From: Microcebus murinus
Lineage: Eukaryota; Chordata; Mammalia; Primates; Cheirogaleidae
Assembly: GCF_040939455.1 (NCBI RefSeq)
Contig: NC_134117.1
Location: 66,982,501 to 67,046,500 of the forward strand
Reading direction: 5' to 3'
DNA: 64,000 bases
Shown here: one piece after another, positions 44,905 through 58,380 of the stretch
How positions within the stretch are numbered: the stretch's first letter is position 1
Layout of the letters: each line of letters starts with the position of its first letter
The notes under the pieces: model-generated
The model's input: the letters and a program-made list of their open reading frames with translations, nothing else
The model's database searches: none
Told to the model about the DNA's origin: nothing
Made by a program: the position numbers and the translations under genes

Positions 44905-47900
44905 GGGAAGACAGGGAGAATGAGATACCCACTGGGAGGTTTGAGATCTCTGATACATTTCTGGAGATTTAGAAATCTGTGTGAGGGAATGATCTGAGAA
45001 AGCTCCAGTATCTTACCTCTGGCTGACCTTGAGACCCTACACAAGCAGAAAGTGAAAAATAACACTGAGTTGTAAAGTGCCTACATGAGCATCTAAAGCA
45101 TGACTAAAACACAACAGAACCAACTGGGAAAGGGTAAAAACCATATTGGCTAAAAGTATTTAAAGAAATAACTGACCAATTATTAGCTAATTACCAAAAA
45201 ACTGAGCGGAGACTACAAGGATATATACTATATGAAATACAGACATCACAAAACTCGTCCATCAAAGTCACTAAACAAACGTACAACAGCAACAACACCA
45301 AAAACAAAGAAAAAGGCAACAAACCTTGTGAAATGGGGACTGATTTTCAGAGTTTGTTATCACATTAATTATCTAAAATTTCTAGTTTTCAACAAAATTT
45401 ATAGAACATTCAGAAAAGCAGGAAAAATGTATTCAATATAAATCGTCCCTCAGGGGGCCAAGATGTTGAAATTAGTACACAAAGACTTTAAATAAGCTAT
45501 TTAAAATATTTTCAAAGAACTAAATTAAATCATCTCTAAAGAATTAAAGAAAAGTATAATGATATTATTTCACCAAATGTGGAATATTAATATAGAAATT
45601 ATTTTTTTAAAAAACTAAATAAAAATTTTAGAGTTGAAGAGCACAAAAGCTGAAATGAAAAGTACTCTAGAAGAGATGAACACCAGATTTGAACTGGCTT
45701 AAGAATGAATCAGTGAACTTGAATATAGATCAATGGAGATTATTCATCCTGAGCAACAGAAAGAAAAAAAAAAGAAAAATGAACAGAGCCCCAGATACCT
45801 GTAGGATATCATTAAGCACATCAACATATGCATAACAGGGGTCTCTGGAGGAAAGAAAAAAGAGAAAGAGAAAGAGAAAGAATTTTGAAAAAAGAATGGC
45901 CAAAAACTTCTGAAATGTGATGAAAAGCATTAATATACACATCTGAGAAGCTCAATCAATACCATGAAGGATTAACTCAGGGAGGCCTACATGTAGATAT
46001 ATCATAAACCAAAGATAAAGAGAGACTCTTGAATGTAGCAAGAAAAAATGACTTATCACTGACAGGGATAGGATTGTCATCTGACTTCTAATTAGAGACC
46101 ATGGAGTCCAGAAGGCAGTGAGATGACATATTCAAAGTGCTGAAAGAAAAAGACTTTCAACCAAGAACTACCCAGGAAAAAAATGAAGGCGAAATTAAGA
46201 CATTGCTAGGTAAACAAGAATGGAAAGAATCTGTTGTTAACATATTTGTCCTACAAGAGATACTAAAAGAAGTCTTTTAAGCTGAAATGAAAGGAATTAG
46301 ACAATAATCAACATGAAAAAAATAAGCACTGATAAAAGTATAAATGTATTTGTAACTTTCTCCTTCCCCTATTGATTAAAAGACAACTGCCTAAAATAAT
46401 ACTTATAAAACTGTGTTGACAGGCTTAAAATGTATAAATATGCAATTTGTATGGCAATAATAGTATAAAGAAGGAGGAGAAAACAGCTATATTAAAGTTT
46501 TTGTGTAGCATTTGAATTTAGCTACTATTAATCTGTTCTGGTTTGTTTTAAGCTAAGATGTTTATTGTAATCCCCAGAGCAATCACTAAGGAAATAACAA
46601 AAAGTATACAGTAAAAGAAACAAGGGAATTAAAATGTTATGCTAGAAAATATAGATTTAATGCAAAATAAGGCAGTAATGGAGAAAAAGAAGAACAAAGA
46701 TGTAAGGCATTTAGAAAACAAACAATAAAATGGAAAGTGCACAGTCTCCTCTATCAGTAATTACATTAACTGTAAATGTATTAAACACTCCAATTGAAAG
46801 GCAAAGATTGACAAAGTGATTTTTTAAAAAGATCCAACGAGAGGTAATCTACAAAATACACACTTTAAATTCAAAGATATAATAGGTTGAAAATAAACAA
46901 ATGGAAAAAGATGTACCATGCAAACAGTAACCAAAAGACAGTTGGAATGGCTATACTAATATCAAAAACAAAATAGACTTTAAGATAAAAAGTGTTATTG
47001 AAAACAAAAAGGAACATTTTATGATGATAAAGTATCCATCCATCAGGAAGATATAACTGTTATAAACATATAAACATATATGCTAATATTAGTACCCCAA
47101 AAACACAGGAAGCAAAAACTGATGGAATTGAAGGCAGAAATAGTAATTCCACAATAAAATAATAAGAGGCTATAAATCTCACTTTTAATACCTGATAAAA
47201 CAAGTAGATAAAAGTTTAACAATGAAGCAGCTTGAACAACACTATAAACCAACTACACCTAACAGACATCTTCAGAACACTCCATTCAACAAGAGGAGAA
47301 TACTCATTCTTCTCATGTGCACATGGAACCTTCCCTTAGGACAGACCATGTGCTGTGCCATAAAACAAGCCTCAATAAAATTAAAATTATTAAAATCATA
47401 CAAAGTTTGTTATCTTACCACAATATAATTAAATTATAAATCTATAACAGGTGGATATTTTGAAAATTCATGAATATGGGAAGAGTAGACAACAAACTCC
47501 TCAGTAATCACTGGGTCAAAGAAGAAATTACAAAACAAATTTTAAAATACTTTGATATTAAGATTCTAAAATACTTGTGAAAAATAATTTTTAAAAAGAA
47601 AGCAAAACAATAATAAAAAAATGAACAAAAAAAGTTTGATATGAATGAAAAAAAAAACTCATAGCATACCAGAACTTATAGGATGTAGTAAACGCAAGGC
47701 TTAGAAGGATATTTGTAGCTATCAAAACTGAAAAAGAAGAAAGATCTCAAATTTAGTTTCTTATACCTTAAGAAAGTTAAAAGATGAAGAGCAAATTACT
47801 CCCAAACAAGAAAAAGGAAGGAAATAATGGAGTGAAAATAAATGAAATAGAAAATAGAAAAACAATAGAGAAAATCAATACAAAAACTTGGCTCTTTGAC

Positions 47901-48257
47901 AAAATCAATAAAGTTGACAAACCTTTAGTTAGATTTACCAAGAAAAAAGGAGAGAAGATTCAAATTACTAGAATCAGGATTGAAAGAAGGAACTTCACTG
48001 CCTATCTTACAAAAATAAAAATGAATAACTGTATGGTGGGTGACAATTTAATAATTTAGATGAAATGAACAAATTTCTAGAAAGACACGAACTACTCGAA
48101 CTGTCTCAAGAAGAAAAAGAATGTCTAAATATACCTAAGACAAGTAAAGAAATTGAATTAGTAATTTTAAAACTTCACACAAGGGAAAGTCAAAGTTCAG
48201 ATGTCTTCACTGATGAATTATTTCAAATATTTAAAGAAGAATTAGCTCCACGCCCTC
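44905..48257 (+). mobile_element. Old L1M LINE, 5' part
   Basis: Nearly full-length old L1 in sense. The 5' UTR-like text ('actacaaggatatatac', 'cgtccatcaaagtcac') leads to ORF1 text ('gaagagatgaacaccag', 'aatgaacagagccccagatac', 'gcagtgagatgacatattc', 'gaaggcgaaattaagacattg'). ORF2 begins near 46760 ('taattacattaactgtaaat') and runs to the 'tttaaagaagaattag' segment at 48230-48245. Frames are broken throughout. It stops exactly where the 3.6-kb insertion begins and resumes at 51874. Confidence 0.85.
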
Positions 48258-48469
48258 GGAGGAAGTCTGACAAAGGATGTTAGACTTGCGTGCACGACTT
48301 CCTAGTGGCCAGAGAAGCCCCGGCCCCATTTCTGTTCTGCCTGGAGATGGCAAACTTTGGTTACGGGTTGTGCCTGTGCTGCCCTCTTTGAGCTGAATCT
48401 TGGGTCTCTCACTTCTGCCTTGGAAAGCACATGTGGTGATCCTGGAAACTGAGTGCTACCCTCACTCCC

Positions 48470-48823
48470 ATTCCTACCCTAGAAAAATTCTAGAAAGCTG
48501 ACTCTGATCTGGAATACATTCATTACAGGCTAGAATATGAAATCAGACTAATCATCCCAATTCAGCAGGCAAGAAAAATGCAGTTACACTCACCCTTAAA
48601 GGAATTGTCAGTGATAAAAGTCTCAACATCAAACTTCGTATGCGCGCTTTAAACCAGTTGCTGTTGAGCACAAAGAGACTAAGGGCTGCGTGTGTGCCAC
48701 TGTGAATAAGCCTATGACCATGACACAAAAACCACAAAAGCAAACAGACCTGGAGCTGTCACTACTGGCTGAAGAAGAGAAAACTGCAGCCAAGCAACTG
48801 AAATCTCACGCTCCAGACTTAGG
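48470..48823 (+). pseudogene. SKA2: SKA2 processed pseudogene
   Basis: SKA2 is a small subunit of the spindle and kinetochore-associated complex that stabilises microtubule attachment. The text follows the spliced SKA2 coding sequence from just after the start codon to the stop: SDLEYIHYRLEYEIR, then after indels ALNQLL or [11 protein letters not shown], then [18 protein letters not shown]. The normal terminal HMPDL is HAPDL. A change at the stop lets the last frame run on to 48882. At least three frame changes and a lost start codon show it is not functional. All exons are joined, so it came from mRNA. Confidence 0.88.
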
Positions 48824-50152
<1,329 letters not shown>

Positions 50153-50269
50153 GCTAAGGACTCGCTTTTATTTTTTTCCCTATTTCTTCTGCCTGCTAAT
50201 GTTGAGTACTATGAGCTTTCTTTCAAATGTTATTTTAGATTTTCCCTGTTGTATTTCTTGTTCTAATTA

Positions 50270-50400
50270 ATTATTTTGGAGATGTGGCCTCACTCTGCCT
50301 ATGTTGCCTGGCTGGCTTTAAACTGCTGGGCTCAAGTGATCCTCTCCCCTCAGCCTCCTGAGTACCTGGGACTATGGGTGTGTGCCGCCATGCACGGCTT
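50270..50400 (-). mobile_element. Alu-monomer (FLAM-like) fragment
   Basis: 'ctgggctcaagtgatcctc', 'cctcagcctcctgagtacc' and 'tgggactatgggtgtgtgcc' read as a single antisense Alu arm without the second monomer. Confidence 0.65.
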
Positions 50401-50569
50401 TTGTTGCAGCTCGGTAATACCTTTGTTCTCCTTCAGCCTTTATTATTGGAATTGTTCACTCCATATGAAAGCTAGGAAACTGAAATTAGAGGAGCACTTG
50501 CCTGCTACTTGCCAATTTTGTGTGTGTTGTGTGTGTCAATTTCATTATTTATTTAAAAATAGCTATTGA

Positions 50570-50725
50570 CAAAAAGGTAATTGCCTAAAGTTGGGACAGC
50601 TCTTGATACAAAGATATTAATCGCAGGCTTATTTATAATAGCAATACATATACACAACTGGCGAACAGGAAAGTAAATCATGTTGTATTTATACAATAAG
50701 AGGTCAAGTTGCTAATACATTATTA
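50570..50725 (+). mobile_element. HAL1/L1 3' fragment
   Basis: 'acaaagatattaatcgcagg' and 'cttatttataatagcaatac' followed by 'gcgaacaggaaagtaaatcatg' resemble the sense 3' end of old L1/HAL1. Confidence 0.45.
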
Positions 50726-50799
50726 CTGTTAATGTTCTGGGAAATGCTGATGTTTATTAAGATGGGGAGAGGAGAAGCAGGTATTGAAGTTCTGTAGTT

Positions 50800-50970
50800 A
50801 ATACCGGGCTTTGGAGTCCTACTTGAGATATAAGTAGCAGGTTTTAAATTTTAGCTGTTATCCTAAGCAAATCACGTAACTTCTGAGTGTCAGGATGGTT
50901 GGAAGGACGAAATATGAAGTGTTAAAGGGTTTGGTATTTAGTAAGCCTTCGATGAATGATATTTACATAT
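50800..50970 (+). mobile_element. MIR SINE
   Basis: 'gggctttggagtcctact', 'gttatcctaagcaaatcacg', 'taacttctgagtgtcagg' and 'tatttagtaagccttcg' are sense MIR landmarks. Confidence 0.6.
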
Positions 50971-51121
50971 ACATAAGAAAAACTAGGCATTGAAAAGACT
51001 AGGAAAAATGTACCAAATATTAGTTCTTCAGGTTATAAAATTATACTTTTAAATTATAATTTAAACCCTTCTGTTATGAGCATGTATTTGTCCATTACAA
51101 ATTTTTTTTCACCTTAGAAAC

Positions 51122-51187
51122 TTTTTTTTATTTCGTCATATTATCGGGGTACAAACATTGTTAAGGTTACATATATTGCCCCCGCCC
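51122..51187 (-). mobile_element. 66-bp L1 3' tail insertion
   Basis: Poly-T then 'ggggtacaaacattgttaagg' and 'ttacatatattgcc' is the extreme 3' end of a strepsirrhine L1 in antisense. Target duplications TTACAAATTTT (51095-51105) and TTACAAAATTTT (51188-51199) are likely, but extra bases sit between the left copy and the poly-T. Confidence 0.7.
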
Positions 51188-51873
51188 TTACAAAATTTTA
51201 ATAGCTGAAAAATAGGGTTGTGAGAGTAACTTCAGTTAAAATTGCCATGTCTAATTTGAATATTTCAAGAACAGAAAGCCTCCCTTTTTTAAAATTACAA
51301 AGTAAGTTATACCTTAATATCAGATATTAATTTTTTTCAGTACTCAAACAATTAATATTAAGGAAGCTCCTGTCAAGGGATGACTCTAGGGTGTGATGTT
51401 GATTGGTGGGATTGAAAAAATGGTATTATCATTAAGAGAGCATAACAAATTCTTAATTCTGTAGTATTAAATTGGTTTTGCTTTCACTCTGGGGGAAAAA
51501 TGAGATTATACTATTTTTCCTCTATGATTTCTGTCACAGTTATCTTCTAAATGTTCTTCTCCTCAACACCCTTAAAACTGTTCTCTACATATTTCTCAAT
51601 ATATTCTTTTGTTTCCCAAGCCTCAAGCCTCTTTGTGGATAACTACCAAATATAATTTCTTCCACTAGCTTTAGGTCCATAATTCCAATAAAAACCGCCT
51701 ACATGAATATTCAAATTTAACATGTCTGGAATACTTTCTGATTTTATTATTATATTTTGTTAATAGCCACTACTCTGTGAGCTAAAACTGAAACCTGTAC
51801 AACTAATTTTCATCCCTTTATCTTCTTAGTCAATGAAATCGTCTCTGAAATTGTCATAGTAAAAAAAAAAATG

Positions 51874-53765
51874 CCATGCCCTCATAAACTCTTCCAAAAA
51901 ATAGAAAATTGATTTCATGCATTCATAGACTCTTCTAAACTCATTCAATGAGGCTAGTATTACCCTGATACTAAAATCAGACAAAGACATCACAAGCAGA
52001 GAAAACTATAAACCAATATCAGTTTAGACACAAAAATTTTCAACAAAGTACTAGCAAACTAAATCCAGCAGCATATGAAAAAGATTACACACGATGAACA
52101 GTGAGATTTATCCTAAGAATGCAGGATTTGTTTAACATCTGAAAACCAGTCAATGTAATACACCATATTAACAGAATAAAGGACAAAAAAACTACATGAT
52201 TATCTCTATAGATGCAGAAAAAGCATCTGACAAAATCCAACACCCTTCCATGACAAACAAAACACACACACACACACATATACACACCAAGTTAGGAATA
52301 AAAGCAAACTCCTTAAACCTGATAAGGGGCATCTGTGAATCACCTGCAGTTATCATCATACTTGATGAACGACTCAATGCTTTTCCCCTGAGATCAAAAA
52401 CAAGACAAGGATATCCACTCTTGCAACTTCTACTCAACATTGTAAGTTGAGTAGTTCTAATCACTGGAAGTTCTAATCATGCCAACTGAGCAAGAAAAAG
52501 AAATAAAAGACATACAGAAAGAAGGAAGAAGGAAGAAGTAAAGCTATCTCTATTTGTAGATGACATGAGTTTATATGTAAAAAAAAAAAAAACTCCCAAG
52601 TTATCCACAAAAAAGCGGTCAGGACTAATAAATGAATTCAGCAAGATTGCAGGATATAAGATCAGTATATAAAAATCAACTATATTTCTATATGCAAACA
52701 TGAAGATGAAAATACAATTAATAAAACAAATTCATTTACAACAGCATGAAAAAGAATTAAAATTTAGGAATAAAATCAACAAATCTAAGTGAAAATAGGT
52801 GCAGGGATTCCCAGGTGACAATCTTTGCCCAGAAGTCATTTGTCTTCAGACCTAAATGTAAAAGGTAAAACAATAAAGCTTCTAAAAGAAAATACAGGAA
52901 GATAGCTTTATGACCTTAAGCAAGGCAAAGATTTCTTAAATAGGACAGGAAAAGCAGCAACCGTACAAAATATCAATTGTGCTTTATTAAAAATAACTGT
53001 TGCTCATCAAAAGATACCACACAGTAAAGACAAGGAAAAAAATGACAAGATATTGATAATACATATGTCCCCAAAAGACTCATATTCAAAATGTATGTTT
53101 TTTTTAAATTCTCCTACAAGTCAAAAAGAAAAAAGACCAACACCCCAATTGAAAAGTAAAGTGGGGAAAAAAATCTGAACAGGCCTTTTACAAAAGAGGA
53201 TATCCACTTGGCCAGTAAGAATGTGAAAAAATGCTCAACATCTTTAGTCATCAGGGAAATGGGAATTAAAACCACAGTGATACTCCACACTACCCCTTTC
53301 AGAATAACTAAAATTAAAAGACTAACCACACTAAGCGTTGTCAAGAATGTAGAGTATCTGAAACTTTCAAGCATTTCTGGTGGGAATAAAAATTGCTGCA
53401 TCTATTTTGGGACAATGTTTGCCAACAACTTCTAGGATTAAACATATCTTCTCAAGACTAAACTACTTTATAATCCTACAATCCATTCCTAAATATATAT
53501 CTGAGAGAAAGGGATGCATATGCCCACCAAAACAACATGAATAAGAACATTAATAACAGCTTTATTCATCACAGCCTAAAACTGGAAATAACTCAAATGT
53601 CTATCAACAAGAGAATGGATAAATAAATTGCAGTATATACACACATTGGAATTCCACATGGCAACCAATAAGGAACAAGCCCCACAGACACGACGAAATC
53701 TCGAAGGTATTGCGTTGCTTGACAGAAGCCAGACACATCCTGTGGGTCTCATACTGTGTCTCAAC
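51874..53765 (+). mobile_element. Old L1M LINE, 3' part
   Basis: Continues ORF2 of the element that starts at 44905: 'ctcttccaaaaaatagaaa', 'ctaaaatcagacaaagac', 'agatgcagaaaaagcatctg' (reverse transcriptase region), 'ttagtcatcagggaaatgg', 'ctcatcaaaagataccac' and 'ctatcaacaagagaatgg'. It ends in degenerate 3' text at about 53765. Together the halves give roughly 5.2 kb of L1. Confidence 0.85.
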
Positions 53766-54109
53766 AAAGGCATTCAAGGATTTTCTGGTCCTGTTTTCTA
53801 CTGACCCATAATTTTGATGGCTCCTAGTGAACCTAAAGTCAACTAACACTCCTGAGTCTCTTTTTCCCCGTGCAGAGAGCTACAACCCATCGTCCTCATT
53901 CTGTTCTTTTGCCTCTTTTTTAAATTTAATGTTATTATTATTACTTGTTATTGTAAAATGTAACAACCCTAATTTGAAATCAAAGACAAGTGGGAAGAGG
54001 ACAATTTCCCACAGGTCTAACCATCCCATAAACTGTCAAGTTCCAGTGCCCTCCAGTCCCGGGCCACTTACATATTTAATTTTTATGTACTTATAATCAC
54101 CTCACAGAT
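53766..54109. other. Unique AT-rich sequence
   Basis: No gene or repeat recognised. Confidence 0.35.
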
Positions 54110-55430
54110 ACCATTTTGCTATTTTAATACTTATTGTAATATCATAAATATTTTCCCACAGTCTTTGCAATCATTGTCTTTATTGGCTACAGAATAGTCT
54201 ATTGTGCGGCTATCCCATAATTTACTTAGCTATCCCTGCACTGAACATTTGGGTTATCTCCAATTTTTCAGCATGGTAGATATCACTACAATAAAATCCT
54301 TATATACTCATGTTTTTCTCATTTAAATTACACTATTGGGATAACTTCTTACCAGAGAGATTATTAGGTCAAACGTATGAACACAGTAATGATTCCAGGT
54401 ATGTTTTGCAAAATGGTTTCTCCAATTGCCATGGCCACCAACAATACATAAAGACACCACTTTTGTCACAACCTTGGCAGCATTATTATGACTTTTCATT
54501 GTATACAGTAGACATAAGATGACTGCATGGATTTCATTTTATTTTGCAATTTGTTGATTATTCTTGAAGATGTTCATTTTGCCCCCATTTATTTTGAAAT
54601 CTTGGTATTTGGCACAGGGCTAGGCAGACAGCAGGAGTGTGCTACATGTCTTTTGAGGTGAACTGAACTTTAATTCTTCTGATGTCAGTTGTTCATTCAC
54701 ACATTTCATCTATTTTTAAATCAGGGTTCTGGTGTTGGCTTCACAAATTTGAATGAGGCAAGGCAAATATTCCCCCTCTTGTTATATTTGTAACAAATAT
54801 TTTTCCCTCCATCATTTTTTCTTTCATTTTTTGTCTTTATAAAAAATTTTATAAAGTTGTATCCATTTACCTTTCTAATATTTTTATGACTAAAATTTAG
54901 GACATTATCTTGAAAAATCTTAGAGAAGTCTTAGAAAAATCTTATTTTTGCTAGTTTTTTGATAATTTTTTATATATGATGCCTTAAAAGGACTATTATT
55001 TACTTTTGGTTCATGATGGGATGTGTACCTATTTTTTTCCCAAATAACTAATGCATCTTCCAACATCCTTTATTACATAATACTTCCTTTCCACAGGGTG
55101 TTTGATTCTTCTTCATCTTCTCTTAAGTCTCTTAAGTTATTTTATGTTTTAGGATCAGTTTTAGGATCAAACTTTGCCTTTCTGTTTTCTGTACCAGTAT
55201 CTCCCTGATTTAATTATAATTACTATTGGTTTAAATGTTCTAAAATCTGTTAATACTGGCCCCCTTCATTATGTCCTATTTCTGAGTATTTCTATATAAA
55301 CCAGCTTCCTTTACTTCCTAATCATCTGGTAAATATCCAATAAAAATGTGATTGGAATTTTTTGAAAGATTGGACAATTACAAATAGAAAATAGATTTTT
55401 TAAAATACAACTACAGTGGGGAATATAGCA
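54110..55430 (-). mobile_element. Old L1/HAL1 fragment, antisense
   Basis: 'ttgggttatctccaatttt', 'caattgccatggccaccaac', 'ttgttgattattcttgaag', 'ctttataaaaaattttataaag' (spanning two blocks) and 'gtaccagtatctccctg' follow antisense 3' UTR and ORF2 text of old L1. AT-rich, no coding potential. Confidence 0.5.
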
Positions 55431-55454
55431 GGTCTCTTCAGTGCTCTCCTCTTA

Positions 55455-55690
55455 CTTCTTTCAATGAAATATGGTAAAGAGCCAAAGCGCCTGGGCCCTG
55501 GGGTCAGATTAGCTGGATTTGGATCGCAAGTCAGCTGCAAACTGGCAATATAGATCGGTAGCGCTACTAAGTGACAAACAACCACAAAATCTCAGTGGCA
55601 CATAACGTTGAGGGTACGTTTCTCACACTCAAAAGTCGCTGGGTCAGCTGCATGGCCCCACTCCACACACCTCATTCTTGTGCTCAGGTA
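55455..55690 (+). mobile_element. MIR fragment and adjacent LTR-like fragment
   Basis: 'gccctggggtcagattagc' and 'tggatttggatcgcaagtc' are sense MIR. 'acaaaatctcagtggcac' to 'gtcgctgggtcagctgcatgg' resembles the 5' part of a MaLR-type LTR. Confidence 0.4.
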
Positions 55691-55849
55691 TGAGGACCTG
55701 AACTCAGGTACTATTACTGTTTTTAATTGTAGACCAAGCACTACAATTGACCTTTTGAACCCAAGTGGAAGACTTTCAATTTTTCCATGTCATATTTTAC
55801 CTTGTTATCTCTGACACAGTGTTCCAGTCCTGGGAGATATTTGGGATCT

Positions 55850-56281
55850 TCATCTGTCAAGCAAATACACAAATTCTAGAGCACTACACTCGGTAGGTTT
55901 CCACGTATTTCCTGGTGGCTGCCGGGCACCAATGGCACTGCGACCCTCTGACGTCCTGCAACCTGCACGTTCAGTCAGTGCTCCACCACTCCAGTGACAG
56001 ATGTGTTGAAGGGGACAGGAAGCCTTCTTTTGATTGACATCAGTCAGGGAATTAATAACCTCTGGGTACATGTGTTTAAAGCTACACATCAACCTAATTG
56101 TCCTGCTTAAAATTCCATGTGTCCCTATTTTCTCTACAAGGGCTTCACCCAGGGCCTCATACAAATCTAAACATGCTGCCTCATCGCCATTCCCATCATT
56201 TGCCCATCCCCTAAGTATGAATTTATCCAAAAATGTCTGTGTGTGGCTCTGTTGGTCTGTTCCAACCTTCCCTGTCTCCAC
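55850..56281 (-). CDS. Open frame of unknown origin
   Basis: An uninterrupted 143-codon minus-strand frame. Its first codon is GTG directly after a stop, so no ATG start is implied. It includes 'LDLYEALGEALVEKIGTHG' and a moderately Cys-rich second half. I do not recognise the family. Neighbouring frames in other phases overlap its 5' end (56223-56405). It could be part of an old retroelement, a retrocopy or chance. I favour a non-coding relic. Confidence 0.15.
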   Translation of the reverse strand: METGKVGTDQQSHTQTFLDKFILRGWANDGNGDEAACLDLYEALGEALVEKIGTHGILSRTIRLMCSFKHMYPEVINSLTDVNQKKASCPLQHICHWSGGALTERAGCRTSEGRSAIGARQPPGNTWKPTECSALEFVYLLDR

Positions 56282-58204
56282 TTAGGGCGTTCGTAATTAT
56301 TTGCCCACGTTCAGTTCCAAGTCTATATAGCCAGAAGATCTGTCTTCCCTTATTTTTACAAAAACTCTGAGATTTCTTGGGGCTTTCTGAAACCCTCCCT
56401 GCCAAGATCTAGGGTGAGCAGTGCTTGCATATCTTTCCTTCCTGATCCTGGTAAACTGAAGGGTCACAGGTCAGAGCAGCCTGCCACTACACCCCTCTCT
56501 CCTCTAGCTGACCAAGTGGCTCCTCCAGGCCATCCACACCTAGGGCCAAGATGGCAATTGTCCTCAGCAGATCCTCTGTCATACAGGAAACAAAATAACA
56601 TCAGAAACCTGTAAGATGCTTAATGAGACCTTGCAGGTGGCCTGTCTGTGATTGGGATTGGCTAGAGTTAGCAAACAGGAAGCCAAATGACTTCTCTGGA
56701 TGATGAGTGGGGTCCAGGGAGGCTACCCTGGAACCCCAAATTCCAGGCACCGATATTCCTTGGTGCAGGCCTATGGCCAGTGGGTCTCCAAGTAGCCCTC
56801 CTTCAAATAAACTCCCAGGAGGCAGGAGACTGCCCAGAAGATGATCAAGAAAATCAACCCCCAAGGCCAAGCACTCCCATGGGCCATCTTTCCCAAAAAC
56901 TTAGTTCATGCTCCCCAAAATAGATGACAGTGATTTCTTTACTATAAAAACTATTTCATCTACATGAAAATTATTAACATATTTATACGGTTTTCCTTTA
57001 TTATTCTTCCAAAACCCGTCCTTGAGAAATAGCGTGCCGGGTGTGAGAACACCAGCAGCCCGAGAGCTCACCCGCGGCTCAGGCGCCCTCTGTCCGTGCG
57101 GCCAGCCGGGCACTGGGCTGGCAAGTGCTGTCCGATAGACGCTCATGCCTCTGTGTAGTGGGCTTTGTCTTTCTTACAATCCAAACAATGTTTGTGCAAT
57201 TCTCTCCTCTTTTTCTCCTCATTAAATATAAAAGCATTTATTTTCTCTAATTTGATTATGGTTTTTTGTTGTTGTTGTGTTTTCAAGTAACAACAAAATG
57301 ACCAGAGATCAAACTGTGATCATTTCCTACAGCAATTAATCTATCTGCAAGGCTGTGTTCTGCTGGGCACTTTGATCCAAGTTAATCAGGACTCTGAGGA
57401 TGCTCCATCAATACGTTACAATTACTGGCATGGCCTACGGTCAAATGATTGGGAGTCACTGTCCCCGAGTAGCAGGGATGCTTCCAGACTGGGCGAAGGC
57501 AGGCTGACCTATCACTCTCCAGACACATGCCTGGCTCGCTCCAGAGAATGGCAGCTCCTTCCCAGCTCGCACGGACTTGAAGGAAGGCTCCAGATACTGG
57601 CTGGAGGGGGCAAGCTACTGCTTCCTTGTCTTGTCTTAGAAAACCTAACCACCACCCCCCATCTAGCTTCTCTACCCCTTGCCACCCCATGGCATCCCCA
57701 TGTGTGTGCACCAACAGAATGGCCCCCACATCCCAGGCTGATACACATCAGGACAGCCCTCTTGTGCACCCCCCAACCCTGAACTCTCCCCCCCACATCC
57801 CTGAAGCAGCCCGAGAAGTGACAGCTGCTCTTGGCCACAGCCCTGAGCAGGCTTAACTCCTTCCCTCTGTGTATGCTCTTTGCAACATTCTGCCCTCAGG
57901 GCTGACAGTCTTCAAAAGTCCCACATGACAGGCAAAAACAGAAGCACAGTGTTTCCAAGGCCCCGGAAAATTGCAACATGTAGGCCCAGGTTTGCTCCAG
58001 CCACAATGGAACCTGATCACCAGGCTGTGGGACCATAAGTGATCTGCAATCACCAAAGGCACTGTTTTCCTTCTGCTGCCCCCCACGGAAGGCACTTAGA
58101 AGGAGGCAGGTCTAAGCGGCTGGCCCATGGGTTCCAGCACAGTCTTAGCCCCTTAGCTCCTGGGGAGAGGCAAAGCCCAAGAAGCCCATGAAGAAGCCAG
58201 GGCT
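56282..58204. other. Unique sequence, no gene seen
   Basis: GC-rich patch at 57030-57120 with a CTCF-like core AGAGGGCGC on the minus strand (57083-57091), only a partial consensus match. Frames up to 136 codons at 57372-57838 overlap on both strands and look accidental. Confidence 0.35.
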
Positions 58205-58380
58205 GCTTGAATCTTGGGACAAACTCTCTTATGCATTTGATTTGGGGTTCAGTCCCCTCCATTGCAGATCTGATTAATGTCTACACTACAGGGTTGATAT
58301 AAAGTGTGAAGAAGATTAGTCATAAAAATGCTTGGAAAAATGGCTGGCACATGATAGACGCCCAAGAAATCTTTTCCTTC
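58205..58380 (+). mobile_element. MIR SINE
   Basis: 'cttgggacaaactctctta', 'tacagggttgatataaag' and 'aaaatggctggcacatgatag' are sense MIR landmarks. Confidence 0.6.

Noticed and set aside
57083..57091. CTCF core-like AGAGGGCGC on the minus strand
   Set aside because: Only the core matches; the flanking consensus positions do not, so it is not listed as a site.
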